Source: Nectonema munidae
Lineage: Eukaryota > Nematomorpha > Nectonematoida > Nectonematidae
NCBI GenBank assembly: GCA_030549495.1
Contig: JAUIRK010000105.1
Span: forward strand, 496,001-560,000
Direction: 5' to 3'
Length of the DNA stretch: 64,000 bases
Below are positions 11,801 through 26,800 of this stretch, piece by piece; the first letter of the stretch is position 1; the number at the start of each line of letters is the position of its first letter. Made by a program: the position numbers and the translations under genes. The notes beneath the pieces were generated by a model. That model was not told the origin of the DNA. It saw only the letters and a list, made by a program, of their open reading frames with translations, and searched no databases.

Positions 11801-14800
11801 TCTCTGTAAATATTTCCAATTTGCAACTTTTAAGATTTTTTAATTTGTTGTGAAATTTAAATAAATGCAACTAGATTATGCTGTTTCTTTAATTATTAAA
11901 TTGCTAAACAAAATAATTGCGCGCTAATATTCGCCCGGATATCCGGTCAATCGTATCGGATATCCTAGTCCTGCTCTTTTTGAAATCCGTTTATCCAGTT
12001 TTTGCTATCCGGTACATCTCTAATTTAAAGAGTATAATTTTTTGCCTTAAAACATCATTTGAATATTCAGGTATTTTCTATCAAGACTTTTTTTAATATA
12101 TTTTTTCCAAACTAAAAATATTGCCACTTATGGGTTAAAATTTTTTTTTTAATTTACCTGGGTTCTTCCAATACCGTTTTCACTCTCAATTTTGTTACAT
12201 TATAAAGAAGCATAAGATTGATTTGTTGTTAATTTTGATGAAAAACATTATTTAATTGAAATATATTTTTTGTTCTTTAAAAATTGTTGAAAAATAAATA
12301 TTTTGGAATTTTATTTTTTCTTCTCTTGTGAGTGTCTAAAAATAGATTTTAATTTTACTTTTGATTTTTTTAAGATTTGCATTTTTTTTATTCGCAAATA
12401 CAATTGAAGCACAAAAGGCAGTCCAGTTTAAAAATGGTTTTCGATTCGACAAGAAGCACACTTTCATTGTTCACACGTTGCAAGAATATAATGCGTAAGA
12501 TTTTTTATCTAACACATTCCCATCACCATAATAATAATGTCCCTCACATTGGTCTATCTCGAACCTCGTTGTTAGTTAAAAAATAATCAATTATATTGAA
12601 TTTCAATATACTGAGTGAACATTTTCTCTTCAAAATGATCATAAAAATCATCATCATCATTATGTCAATGAAAGTCTTTGTTTTAAATATACTTTGAAGA
12701 TCATATCTAAACCCTAAAATAAGTTGGGTAATGTCAAAATGGTTTAAAATTTTAATATATACAAAATGCTAACGGGTTTAGTGTTTTCTGAAGTGATTAC
12801 TGATTTTTTTCCGCTTGGTGCCCTTTGTTCTCGAGCAGTCGTTCTCAAGTTTGCCAATGAGAAATTTATGGAAGTGAAGTTGAGGATGAAAAATGTTGAA
12901 TTATGAAAATTAATTAAATTTTTGGAATATGTTTTTCCATTCCTTTCTTAATGGCCGAATTTGCAATGTATAATTAAGTATAAATGGAAGGGAGAGGGGT
13001 GTAACGACTTCATTAATGATTGTCAAAGAGTGAAAAAATGTTAATATTTAATATTGATTTATGGTTTTAATTAAAAAAAGCCATGTAAAAACTTTTCTAA
13101 AACTCTCTTTCATGGTCAAATTATTATTAGAAGCCACTCGACACTAATTTCCCATTTTTATTTGCTCTTTCGAACCCTTGCTCAGTGCTGGGCCTATATT
13201 CCATGGTATTTGGAATTTTTATTTTGAAATTCTTGTAAGGTGTTTAAATGTTTTGCTTCTATATCTATATTTATTTCACCTTAGTCTTGTAATTTTCAAT
13301 TCACTTCAAAGCTCTTGTCTTGTTAAAAAATTTATAAACAAAAAGGAGAAAATGAATTATAAGTAAATACATCCTATCCAACATTTTTCTGCATGATGAT
13401 TTTATATGTCGGAATTTTTTTATTTTCTAGTTTAGTCCAGGAAGTTTTTATCGAAGAAAATTTCAAAGTGCAGCCATACCCCGAAGTATCACATCTGAAT
13501 ATTTTAATTCTATTTTTTATCTTCTTTTATCGTGAATCTTTCCCTAGACCAAACAAGTTTTTGATTGGCTGAAGCAGAGTGATGCTGTTGACCAATTCAG
13601 TTTGTTGTACTGTGAAGATGATGCCTTATTCACCGCTATCTTTCTCAACACCTTCCCCAAGCCAACTCAGCTGACTCTAAGAAGAGTACAATATCTTTTA
13701 TCTTCCATAATTTATGAGTTTTGTACTAAAAGTTTGCACAAGACCAGACCTCTCATCCACTAGCTTGAGTTTTTAATATCGGAAATGAAATAAATATCAC
13801 TGCGCCAAACTGACTATTCCAGTAGATATATTTTAAATTTTATAGAGTGGTTTCAAGGTTTGCGATTATGACATTGTTATCATGGTTTATTCAACTAATT
13901 ATTATATCTACCCTTTATTCCCGAACTTTGAATATAGTTGTATTTTGGTCAATTTTTGCATGCGTACCCAACAAGATCCCCTCGCACGACAAATGAAGCC
14001 CCTGTTGAGGAATTGGTGATAATACTGTCTACTTTTTTTGAATCGGTTTTGCTGTTTGATTTTGTAAGTTGAACAACTTTATTTGATGACTGTTCTTAAG
14101 TTTAAGTGATTGATAAAGTATATTAAATCAAATATTAACATAAGTTGGTGTTACCCTGAGTGTTATTACACAGTAAATCAATAATAATGGTTGCTATAAA
14201 ATGTTTCCAACCTTTGAGAATAAATTCAGGAAAATTTAATGTGAATTCATTTTACATGGAGTATATTAACCCATATCATACCAAACAAGATATTTTGAAA
14301 AAAATTATCATTTTTTCTTCTAAAACTATATTATGTATGTAAACTCTAAAAACGATAAAAAAAATTAAACTTCTCTGTCGTAAAAATATAGATGCCTCAG
14401 AAATCTACCGCTCGACTCTAAAAGTATACATTAAAAAATATTATTTTATTTTGACAAAGCATATTAGAAAACAATTAACTATGGTACTTGACAAGTAGAA
14501 CAAATGTTTACTGACTTAATTTTACAGGCTTTGCATTCTCTGTTTTTATTCTCTGGATGAATGGATACCAAGTGCTTTTTATTTGTCAACCTTATATCAT
14601 CACATAAACTTTTTCCCGGAAGAGATTTTTTCTCTTGATATGAGGGAGATCCAAAGTTTGAAAGGTAAGTTCTTGCTACGTATCTCTTAAATGATAATAG
14701 ATCCCATGATGGATATTTTTCTCTGAACAAAATCCAAGCGTTTGAAAGTGATACCTCACCACCATTTTTTGTTCCGACATAACTTGATTGTAAACGTAAA

Positions 14801-17800
14801 TGAGATCAGGCATTTGCAATTCTTGCACTTTTTTGGTTGTTCTACACCATCTTTTACATTTTTGAATTGGTTTTACACCATAATAATTAGAAGATATATA
14901 AACAACTCCATTGTCTCTCCAAGCAACGATAAAACCTTTTCCACTCAAAGAGTAATCCAAATCTCCTCCAGGCTTCTTCAACATTTCTTTTTTCGGTATA
15001 ATATTTACTGATAATATTCTGTTTGTTTTCAACGTAGAAATATATCCAATTTTTTCTTGCTCTAATCGTTCTCCCAAAGCAAGTGTGGAAAAGTAATTGC
15101 CCATAACAACTAGTTTATGTTTATGAGCCATTCTTTCTATCAAATCTAAGACAACACCACCACCAAGACCATAACTTTTAACATTTTCTGTTTTCCTCCC
15201 AGTTTTACCTTCATAGATATCAAAATCAATAAGATAATCATTCTTTGAGTTCAGGCACCATGCTTTGTAACCAAAGCGTATCGGCTTATTCAAAATTGTT
15301 TGCTTTATGAATGAACCATACTTTCCAAAGTATTCAATCATTGCTTCATCAACATTTACAGCTTGGTTCCAGACAGCAAATTTTGCAAAATTAACTTTTA
15401 AATTATTTAGAAGTTTTGAAACTCTACCGAGTTTTGTATCTTCAGGTAGGTTATTAGAATCTTCTAAATGAATATACTCCATGAATTTATCAAAAGTTTT
15501 CTTTTCTTGAAACTAAATCATTTTTTACATCATCTTTACATTCCCAATACCAATTTCTGTTTGGCAAAGAACAATATCCACTTAGAATCAAAACCAACAC
15601 CAATGCAACATTTAAGCTCATTCATTGAAATTGAGTAATATAAATCTCGTTTGCTTCTTGCATATCTTTCTGTTTTGATAATATCAAAATTATTGCACAT
15701 CATTTCTTCAAAAACTTCAAGAGGGGTCCATTCTTTATTACTGAACCAATCTGGAATTGAAACATTTTCTATATCTTCATATTTATCCTCTGTTTCGAAA
15801 TCTTTTTTCAACCAACTACCACGTTTTCTCTTTATTGAATTTTTTTTAACTTTTTTACTGTGAAAAGATTCATCATCACTTTCATCTTCAAGGAGAGCTT
15901 CAGAACTTAAAATTTGTTTTCCTATGTTAGTAAGATCAAGATTTTCTTCATCTGTTATATTACCCCTTTGAGGGAGAGTTATATACAAGCACGATTCAAA
16001 TGTCTATTTTTGTATACTTTTTCTCCAGATTCAATATAATCTATTATACATTGTAAAGAAGCCATAATTATATAAAAAAATTGGAGTAAAACAAGAAAAA
16101 ATTAAATTTTAAAATGCAAAAAAAAATTTTAATGTATACCTTTGTTACTAAGCAGTAGATTTATACTGCTTTAGTTTTTTTTTTTGAATATTTTTATAAA
16201 TAAGTAGTTTCAGTATTTTATTTAGTTTTATTTATAAAATATGACCCTTCTTTTATTATATTTTTTAATTTTTATCGTTAAAAATATTATAAAATTTTGA
16301 TAATACCTACTGATTGTTTATAAGTACGAGTAAATTAAAAATTTTCGCTTTTTGGTTTATTACTTCTTCTTTAAATTTTTTTATAACTAAAATAAGCTAA
16401 TTTTAAAAAAACTTTTATAATAAAATACTATAATCCAAAATTATATTCTCAAAAGTTTCATATCTTTTAAAAAACGAGTAGATTTCTACGGCTTGGTATG
16501 AATTGAGTTACGTTTAAAGTATAATTAAAATGTGTTTCTTCATAAGAAAATAATTTATTTATTTTTATTGTTTCCTTTTTTGATTTGATAAGACTGTTCT
16601 CCTTTCTTTTTCGGCTGAGATTCATGACGATTTTTATTTCTTGCTAAAAATCTGACACCCTGGTCCTAGGTTTTGATGTTTTTTGCAAGAACTTTTGTTT
16701 GGGGCCGGTTTGGAAAATACTATTTTCGAAGTATTTTACTGACTTTTCACGAGGGAACTGTTGTCAGGAATATGCGGTTTATTTTTTTAAAAGAGTATTT
16801 ATGTTTGTGAGATGAACAATTTTTTTCACTAAAATAGAATTGGACGGAGAAAAACTTTTTTTGGTCTCCAAAAGGAACTTACTCCATCTGCTATCACAAC
16901 AAAGGAATCATGATTCACGCCACGAATAATTTTACGAGAGTTGCAAAGCTGTCTCATGAAAACGTTTCTCGATGTGACTTCTCAAACACTGAAAGGTTAG
17001 ACCTAAAACATTTTTACACTAAATTAGCGAAACCCAGAAATGCATCTCAGAACTAACATGGGCGTCCACTCAAAAAAGACGATTCTTGCGATTCTAAAAT
17101 TTGATTGAATGTTTGTTGCTTTTCATTAAACATGCGAACTATTTTTTGTTTCAGATTTATATTCACGTACAGTGATTGTGTTAGTGTTAGTGAATCAATC
17201 AAACTGTGGGACGTCATTACTAGAACCAAAATTCGTTCCTTCGATGCAAATACCATTCGTCCTGGAAGTTTGTTCAAGTAAGAATGCTTATCACTTTCTA
17301 TAGCAGTCTTTCGGGATCCACAATGAGAATTTGTTGTGTGAAAGTTTCAAAATTGGAAAAATATATGGATATTCGCTTTTTGGTTTATTACTTCTTTAAA
17401 TTTTTTTATAACTAAAATAAGCTAATTTTAAAAAAACTTTTATAATAAAATAATATAAGTGATATGTAATTGTTTTCCCATCTTCATATTTTTGTTAATT
17501 ATTTATTTTAAAGACTTTAGTCGTATTCTTTATCTACAGTCAAAAGACAAGACCGATTAAATGCTATGATATAGGAGTTTTAATGTTGTCATTGACTTCA
17601 TTGGAACCTTCAAGTTTAGCCTCAAAGTATCAAATTCAACGCTCTTTCTTTCGGATTTGATTTTATAAAATTCAATTTAGTTAGCAAAAATTAGAGGTAG
17701 CAATAAAAAACAAGGGGTCAACAAAAGATTTTCGAGTTCAAAAAGGGTCCTGTAGAAAAGAAAGGTGGTCACTTTCTGCTCTACAGTCTGTGTCCCTTCT

Positions 17801-20800
17801 TGAAATTGATCTTGAAAGAAAGGATGTCGTGTTCTTTTAGTCTAATTACTCTTAAACTAGATAGAAATCCACGTAGACGCAAACCAGACGCTCTTTTGGG
17901 TTTTTAAAGTTTTTTTAAAATGGTTAGCTTGTTATGAAAATGCTTGTAATCCAGTTCTTACGCGACTTTTCTAAAATTACAACGGCTTAAAGTAAATTAT
18001 GCATAGTGCCGTTTTCTGAGAATAAGAATACCGTCGGCTTATTTTTGGGAAGCTTCGGAACCAGTTCTGGAAATAGGAAAGGATACAACAAATTAATTTT
18101 ACCATTTTTTTAATTAAAATTAAAACCCTAACCCCTACGAAGCAATTTTTTTATTCCAAAAAGTTTACCATTTTTTTAAATTAGATAAAAAAAAATTGTG
18201 TATACTTTTAATGTATGTGCGTATCCATAGAATAAAGTCTACTCTAAACTAAAATTAAAAAAATATACAATAAAAAAACTGAAAAAACAAATTATTTCTG
18301 ATTTCTTTAATTTTTACGCATTTTGCTGTGGATGAGTTTAAAGAGTGCATTTTTCGAATAGAAACGTCTGGGTTTAATTCAAAACTAGCATTTAGAAAAA
18401 TTGCAACGGTTTTGTGCACAACTGAATATTGTAATTTGAATTAACATTTTTCTATCTTTAGATTCAGTTATGATGATGAATACTTTGGAGTTATTGAAAA
18501 GGATGGAGTTTTGAATATCTTTGAAACGAAAGTGAGTCAACCATTTATATCTTATAATTTGGCTAAAGGGATTCCTACACGTTTACTTAGCACACATTTT
18601 TAGAAGCATATTTTACAATTAAATTTACTGTAGTCATGTACACTACATTTTAATATCAATCTGAAACAGCCACTTAAACTAACCCATTTGTAAAACATAA
18701 TTCTTTTCCATGATTCATTGTACTTTTTTGACCTTCAATTTTAAACTATTGAATTCCAATAAAAAATTCCTCGCAGTTGGATGAGAAGAAATTCCATTTA
18801 ACTCGAAACAATTTAGTGGTGTTTTGAAGTCAACTTACATGCTTTGAATTTATAACAAAGAAGTTCATTCATTCTCATTAATTGTTTTCAATGCTCTGCA
18901 ATCCATTGTGTTGCTGAAAATTTCAGATTCTTTGAATACCAAGTTTTGATTTTTCATTGTCCTTAAGGGCGAAAGCCCAAAGTTTCGACACCAAGACTGT
19001 AGACACGCTCTATCACAGATACTCATCAATTAAACACTAGACAACTTTTACAACGCAGATAAAACTGGTTTATTCTACAAACTTCTACCAAACAAATCAC
19101 CGGGACTCAAAGAAGAAATTTTATCATTCTTCAGCATATCACGAACCGACAAGCCATTCATTTTTATCGCGCGTTCCACCCCTTTAGATGGATCAAACGC
19201 TGTTCACTGAATGGTTCAACACTACTGACTCACGCTTTATGCAATAAAAACAAAAGTATCACTCCTACTCGACAACCCTCTATCCTACCAACAAACACAA
19301 CGTCACAGACATGCCCGATAGACTAAGGCATTACCCGTAGCTTTAAATAAAAGTACAGACAAGAAATGATTGTGAAATTAATCCACTCAATTGAAACAAA
19401 CGCCCCAAAATACACATTCGCTCTGCTACACCCATTAAGCCAAAACACACCCGCGTAAATTCTTTCAAAGATGTTGCACATACATCAACAGCAACGCTGA
19501 TGCTGACCTTGATGAGGAATATGACATTCCACTCCTAGATTTAATCAACAGCGCAAACAGTCGAATTATCCGCTACTTCCAACAACTTTATAGAGACAGA
19601 CAACATCTGAACCACTAACTGATGAAGGCATTATAAAGGCAATCACCAAAAATTTTACCCCTAACAGAGATAATGACATTGACGACTCTGTCATGCCTCA
19701 AAACCACCTTCGGTATCGTCTCCTCTAGAACATTGTGAAAAGTTAAGTGAATTTATTCAAGCTCAAAATGATCCTTTTATAATTGAAGATTTCTTTTCCA
19801 TCTATTTTTTCATATGGCTGTATAAATTTGTCTTATTTTTATAAAATTATATTCAAAATAAATGTTTTTCTTAAGTTTTATTTTTATTTGATCTTAAATT
19901 TATTCATTTAATAAAACGACGAACATCTTACAGCATCTCGTGCAAATTCTATTAACTCGAAATACTTTGATGGGTCGCTAGGACGAGTTATTGGGAGTTA
20001 AAAAATTGAAATAAAATATCTAAGCTTGTTACTTTTTTGCAAGTTAATCTAATCTAGTAGTTATTTTGGAAACAGTACATTAAATGCTCACTTTTTGATT
20101 TCTAAGAAAAGTGCTGAGAAATAGCATATACGCGCAAAAATATAGAATTGATATGAAGGCAACGTGAGTTTTAACATTTGTTCTTTTTTGCTTCTACGAT
20201 ATAAGGGAATTTTAGTAAATAAAGTTTGTCCTAAAACTACTAAAGTCTATACTGTTCGCTTATTCTCATAAGTTAAATTAAATATATTAGATTAATATTT
20301 TTAATTTCTATATTGTTATATATTTAGACGTTTTCATCAATCAACAAAGGTTTCAAGAGCACTAAAGTGGAGTAAGTTTTTAAACATAAATTAGTAAAGT
20401 CATTTGATTTCTTTGTTTTATAAAAGTGACCTTTTTTTGCAGAATTTATCTTCAAATTTTTGTTTAGAAAATTTACTAGGAATTTTATTTTATTGTTTTT
20501 TTTATTTTTTCTCAAAGACTGGCTCATCCTTCAGAAATTCAAATTTCAGTCAAACTTGTCTAGGCCAAAGTTGCTTGAGGCAAATAATTTCCTAATGTTA
20601 GACCAGGAGTGGTCATTTTGTGTCTTTTGGGTCATATGTGAGCAGTAAACTCTTTTTGTGTGGCCGTCCCTCAATCTTAAAATTGAAAAATTTTATTTAA
20701 AAGTTTTTTGGCAAAGTTTTCAAAACTTCAACTCAAAGAGATGAAAGTTTTCATGCGTTTTAAAAGAACTTCATGTCTTATTTCTTTTTATCTCTAATAT

Positions 20801-23800
20801 ATCTTTCGAACTTCATTTCCTTCTACAACTATGATAATGGCCTTTATTACTTTCGTTGTTATCTTTGTTCTTCGTACCTTGATCATTTTTCTAAACCAGT
20901 TTCGTTTTTCACCGCTTCCATTTTGATATTTCCCATTTTGATTCCACCTTATTAGATAAGCAACTTGAAACTCCCAAAAGTGATTCTAAATTCTTTTTTC
21001 ACATTACACTTTTTCAGTTTCCATGGCCTAAATATTTCTCAATGGTTTTAATTTTCTACTTTGGACATTTTTTTTCACAAATATGGAGTTCTTTTCTTTC
21101 TGCTGTATCTAAAAATGTCTCCTCCATTTCTTTGTACCTCCATGTACACACTTGAACTCTCACCACTCTCTTTCCCTAGTGCGACCGTTTAAGTCTGTTT
21201 TGATAATCAAATGCTAATTTATAAATCTCTTATAAAGGTTTCTTTGCCACTTTCGTCAACCTGTTTATGACTAGAATTTTAAGCCTTCTCGTCTCATTCT
21301 TTAACACAGATCGTTTTCATTTTTGATTCACTGTGTCGCACTGATGCTGTAATGCTTAAAAACAAGCTTGTGGTGCGTGTGTATACTGATATAATTCAAA
21401 TGATTTCTTTTACTCCTCTCAGTTTGATTGTAATTAATATATTACTATTTCTCTTTGCTTTCATCAGACTTTATTCATATATTTGTTATAATACCATTAC
21501 TTGGCCTATTTGATTCACCACTATACAAAATTTTACAACTTTCCATTTGTTCTCCAATACACATAATACATCACCTCCTCTTTTCAATTCCCTCTGAAGT
21601 TTTATTTTTTTTTGGATCATAAATCAACATAACAAGTCCTAGTCTTCACTTTTTTCTTTTATCCCAACTTAAAATAGAACCATTTTCAGGCTCACCTTAG
21701 TTTTATACCCTGCATCTCTTTCCCTAACATTCCTTTTCTCGTAGGCATGTAGATCAAGCGCTCTTTTACGAGCTTTTCCTTGTGCCAATCATTTTGGCAT
21801 TCCACAAAGAGCAAATTTAGTGGCAATTATTGTTATTTTCTTTACAAGAACTATGTTTCAAAGTTAAAACGTTTATTCTATCTGAATCTTATAGCGTATC
21901 GTTTTCCCTTTTCATCTCTAGAATAGTCATTTGGAACGACTCTGCTGCCACAAGAAAACAGATATTATAGAGGAGACTATTTAAAAAATTTTTCCAAAAG
22001 AGACATTTCACCAAGGATACGGGATTATCCTTATTCCCAGCTTCGGCAGTTAACAGCAAGGGAGTCATCATTCTAACCTTTTATGGTGAGACCAATTTGC
22101 CAGATCGAGTTAACCGATTCACATTTAAAAATTGTTTAGCTCGTATATGAAATTCTTGTTACTACTCTGATGTAGTAAGAATAGGATTTATTTGTCTTAG
22201 AAAAATGAAAAAAAATTAGATCAACAAAATTAAAACATTTATTATGTATAATTTTTCTAACGTACAAAAATTGTCTAAAGTTTTTATAGTATCATGATTT
22301 CTACAGAAAAAAATATTTTCATACATGCAAATTTAAAACACTGTTTGAAATATTAAAAAATATATAAAACATTTATTGATTGAAAACATACATAATTAAT
22401 TAATGATTTAGTTGACTTGTATAAAATGATAATAATATTTCCTATCCACCCTTATCTATGGTTCAGGAAAGTTGAACTAATTTTAGTATAATTCACAAAA
22501 GTAATGACAATTAAATATATGTATTCAAAACTCGTAAAGTATGTTAACTTTTTTTGGTTTTGTATTTTCATTTTAAATTTTATCAAATATGAAAAATGAA
22601 TACATTGAAATGGAATTTCGGAGAAAATACAACTATAATATTTCTCTCCCTCTTCCCCGATAATTTCAACAATTTGCCTCTCTGAAAGAAGTGATTCAAG
22701 GAAACCATTAGAAGTAACTTTCATTATGATTGTGCGAAATGTGTTGAGGGAATCATTCAGACTACACTAACGGAAGCAATGTTTGATTACTTGCTATTTC
22801 CATTTCAAACACCATTTTTAAGTCTGTGATGACCATAATTTTTCAGCCTAATAGTCTTCTTTCTTTTTAAATGCAATATAATATATTTAAATCCCGCGTT
22901 TTTCATTTCTTGATACACAGGTGTCACTTCAAAGGCTTAAACCGCACACAATTACATCAATAAATAGAATTTCTATCAAGCAAAGTAAAAATAAGAGAAG
23001 TAAGATTTAAAATGAAAAGATGTAAATCTACATTGAAACCTCGTGTAAAAGTATTGCAAAATAAAATTCCTCAATTCTTTAACACTCAATCGACCATCTC
23101 ATGCATTGTAAATTGTTTTCTTAATGATAGGCAGGGTGTAAAGTTTAATCAATAGCGTCACATGCATTCAAGTGAATGAAAAGATGCCAATTTGTTCCAC
23201 TTGAAAAAAGTGGTTGAATCTGAAATATTTTTGGATAATGAAAAGTTGCTTTCGTTACTGTATTTCCAAAGTAATTTTTCAGAGATTTTTCATGGTCTCC
23301 TGCGAGCAACATCTTTTGCTATTGGAACCGCGATGACAGTGAAACACCACAGTCCAAGACTTTCTTGATAGAAGTGCCTTCGATGAAGGAAATGAGGAAC
23401 GCCATTAATTTGGGAATGTTCATCAGTGTTCGCGTTCAGTGGCAAAATCTTGGAAATTATCTCTGCATCAATATTCTTCGTTATCTGCGCAAAAAGTTGA
23501 ACAAGGAGGGATCTGAATTTAAATATACGGTATGTGTACTCATCTTTTCAATGTTTATTCAAGCTTTCTAAAACTTTTTCATTCATACCCGATATTATAT
23601 TCTTGGTTAAGTAATTTACTCACCCTCAAATTATCTAAATTTAGTTAGTATGTATTTTAGATTTTTGGCGTTATAAGGTTATTTGAAAAATGTATTAATA
23701 AGTTTTGGGAGTAGACCGTCTTCTTCTTTTGAGTGTACTATTGTGACTACACCATGCAAATGCAACCCCACCTTTATCTCGTATCCATTTGTTATAGATG

Positions 23801-26800
23801 ATAGAGAAATTCTTTAGGTAAGAGTAAAGGCAGGCCAAAGATGACGGATAGAAATAGTCAAAAAAAAGACATTTAGCATTAGGGGACGCGCAAAATAGAG
23901 ATGAATGGAGACGCAAAATAATGAGAGATTAGTTTAATTTTGTCTAAAATGCCATAGTGGTAAAAATCGGCTAAACCTCAGCGTGCTGGGAACATTAGTC
24001 GTAAAACTGATTATATATATATTCTTGTATTCAATTTTTCAAAATATTTTGACTTGTTGATAAATAACTTAATCTAGATAAAATTAATTCAAACTCATTT
24101 AATGGGGGAACGTTTTAAATTTTAAGCTGCTCTAATGTATTTTTAAATGTAAAGCAAACAAGCAAATCTGGCTCATTAAAATAAATATATAATATTTTTA
24201 TATAAATTCTACCTTTGTTTAAATTTTATATTTGTATTCTTTCAATTATTTTTTCTTAAAAATCCCAAAAAAATTTATTCATTGTTTATATAGTTTGGGA
24301 AGCCTGTTCTGAGTGTAACTTATTTTTTGCTAGATGAATACATATTTTTAATCTCTTTTTTTTAACAAAATATTTTCACTTTTCTTATCTTTTTATTCAG
24401 GGCTTGTACAATGTTTTTGAAGTTTATCATTTGAAAGAGCCCTTGATACCTAAAGATGTCATTGAAATCAAAAGTAAGTCTTTTTGGTTCCTAGATATTT
24501 TAGCCTACCGCGCGATGATTATAAGACACCGCCTTTTGAAGCAAAAATGAAGGGGAAAATTCTTAGTCATTTATTATACTATATTAAATAGATTTACTAT
24601 AAATCTTGTCTAAAATAATGTTTCTACACAGCTGCAAAAATCACCTTTCAATTTATAAAGGTATAATACCCCATGCTGTAATTTTTTTGCGTCCAGAAAA
24701 GCTATTTGAATTGAATTTAAATCGTAGTTATAGAAAAATACCCGTGAAAATCAAAACGATCTTTTGAACTTTTTATACTTGCTTCTTGAAGTCCTATAAA
24801 TCCAATCGGAGAGAAATAAAAGTATTAATTTGATTATGAAACTGTTCACATATATTAATTAGCAGATAAGCTTTGGCAAAGGATATTTATCATCAGAAGA
24901 AACTAGACATGCATCCACGTAACTTTGCTTTATAGTTTATACCTTCAAAATCCAATAAAGTTCAGAATTTATTTAAATTACTCAATTACAAATGTGATAA
25001 TCTCTTCTTAAACTGTGAGAAAATTAAGGAACCAAAAATATACGAAAAAGAAAGACTCAAAGATTTCAAAGCCTAATTCTTGCAAATCAATAAAATTAAA
25101 CGTCATTTTTTACCATATCAGTTTCCTACCCAACTGCTTTTCACAACAGTTAAACAAACTGACTTTGTGCTAAATCAGTATTTCCGAAATTTTCCTTCTC
25201 AACACCCCCATAGATGACATTTTTAAAGGAAACGACCCTAAATCTTTGAAAAATTATATAACAACGAAATTATATATTGGGCTTCTTTTAACCACAGTAA
25301 GACAATACCTGTCAATTTTCGAATACAAATATTTTGTTTTATTGTAACTTTCAAAAATTAATTTTTTTCAATTCTATGCCTTTTCTATTCTATATTTATG
25401 AAGTACTATTATTTTTATATGTATTTAAAAAATACAATATAAAATATTTTTAGCTGTCTTTTGACCGGTATCGTCTACATTCTTTTTCATTTCACCTAAA
25501 GTTCCATTTTTGATTTTTGTCTTGCAGCCTTGTTGTTCTTACTTATCCAATAACTACACATAATGAAAAATACGGCACAAAAATATAAAAAGAAACAGAA
25601 AAATAAAAACTAACATTTAATTCACCTTTTTTACCCAAATTAATTGACTAAAATGGAGGCGCGGGTCATCTACGTAAACAGAATTTCCCCCTAATAAAGT
25701 GAAATAGAAGTGTGAACGAAAATAAGCAAACGCACATAATATAACACCAGTATGTAGATTAATCTCTTGAAAACGATTTCTCCATTTTTATTCCTTCTAA
25801 AATATTATGTATACAGTAAAACCTGTTTAAGACATCCACGAGTGGAACCGGTCAAAAGTGTCTGTTTTACTGAGATGGAGATTTTATCAAGGTTCCCTAT
25901 CCTAAAAACATGATATAAATATAAAAGAACGCATTTTTGAAAGTACTCTTTTATCAATAAAAACATTTATTTAGTTAAACAACAAAAAATGACTTTATCA
26001 TGTAAAAAATTTGCTTTGTTTTTAAGAAGTCCATGGTGGTTGTTTGTTTTGTATACTTTTTCATGCTTATAATAATGGCAATATCTTGCATGTCCAAACA
26101 ATGCTTTAACACAGGGGTTGGGAACTTAAACAACTCTAAAATTGTTGGTCTTCTTTTCCAATTTAGTTGTAATCAGTATTTAAAAATATATACGGCTCTC
26201 AGAGGATTAGATTTTAAAATATGTGTTTTGGGGCTCTTTTAGTCAAAAAGATTCCCGGCCCCTGCCTAACGTATCGCTATTACCTGTTTGCAAAGCAAAT
26301 TAATTACATATTTCTATACACTCTTGGACTTGTGTTAAAGATGGTGGCATGAAATATTCTTCAACTGGCTCTTTACCATCGTCTTCATCATCGCCATGTG
26401 AGTCGTACAATTTGAAGTAGGAAGATCATCAGATGAAACATCCTTGATTTCTTCATAAACATCAACTTCAGAGTCTCGGTGTTTTCCATATTTGGTATGT
26501 TTGCATTCGCAAAAATCTTTGCAGTAAATCCAGCTCGAGCATAGACTTTTGAATAGTGGAAGAAGTTACTTCATTCCAAACTTTATGGAGCTAGTTGATA
26601 GCTTCAAGAAGAGAAATCTTTTGAAGAATTTCTGGACCTGTATGATGCCTAGATAGGTTGAGTAACTGATGTTGTGTTTGGCGGTATAAAAACTAATTTA
26701 ACGTTTGGAAGTGTTACATGAGGATGAGAGGGAGAATTGTCCAAAAATAACACTGCGCTTTGGATTTTCCATCTGACAAGATAACTTTTTAACCCAACTT

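Larger units (their letters stand above)
8726..12374 (+). other. eIF3B intron 2
   Basis: 3.65 kb. It holds repeat A copy 1 (8838-9943) with a MITE inserted in it (9092-9617), and a TATCCGG-rich element remnant (about 11235-12022). The rest is unrecognised. Confidence 0.75.
14266..16510 (-). mobile_element. piggyBac-like DNA transposon, degenerate
   Basis: Encloses a broken transposase (15988-14479). At the left a TTAA (14266-14269) is followed by CCCATATCATACCAAAC; the right edge read inward gives TCAATTCATACCAAGCC, sharing CATACCAA. An internal inverted repeat of about 36 bp, 14401-14436 against 16127-16162, shares AAATCTAC and GTATACATTAAAA. piggyBac elements insert at TTAA; the right-hand TTAA is not intact, so that border is approximate. 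Confidence 0.75.
13686..16837 (+). other. eIF3B intron 5
   Basis: 3.15 kb, of which about 2.2 kb is an antisense piggyBac remnant. No other feature in the flanks. Confidence 0.8.

Noticed and set aside
20590-20648. EWSFCVFWVICEQ, resembling the eIF3B WSPxxNxxAFW strand
   Set aside because: The true strand is DFSWSPAS in exon 10; this frame has no suitable splice site and ends in a stop.
21889-22080. IVIWNDSAATRK on the plus strand, resembling a WD-repeat strand
   Set aside because: eIF3B exons 9 and 10 join in correct phase across it and already supply all propeller blades; an in-frame stop follows at once.
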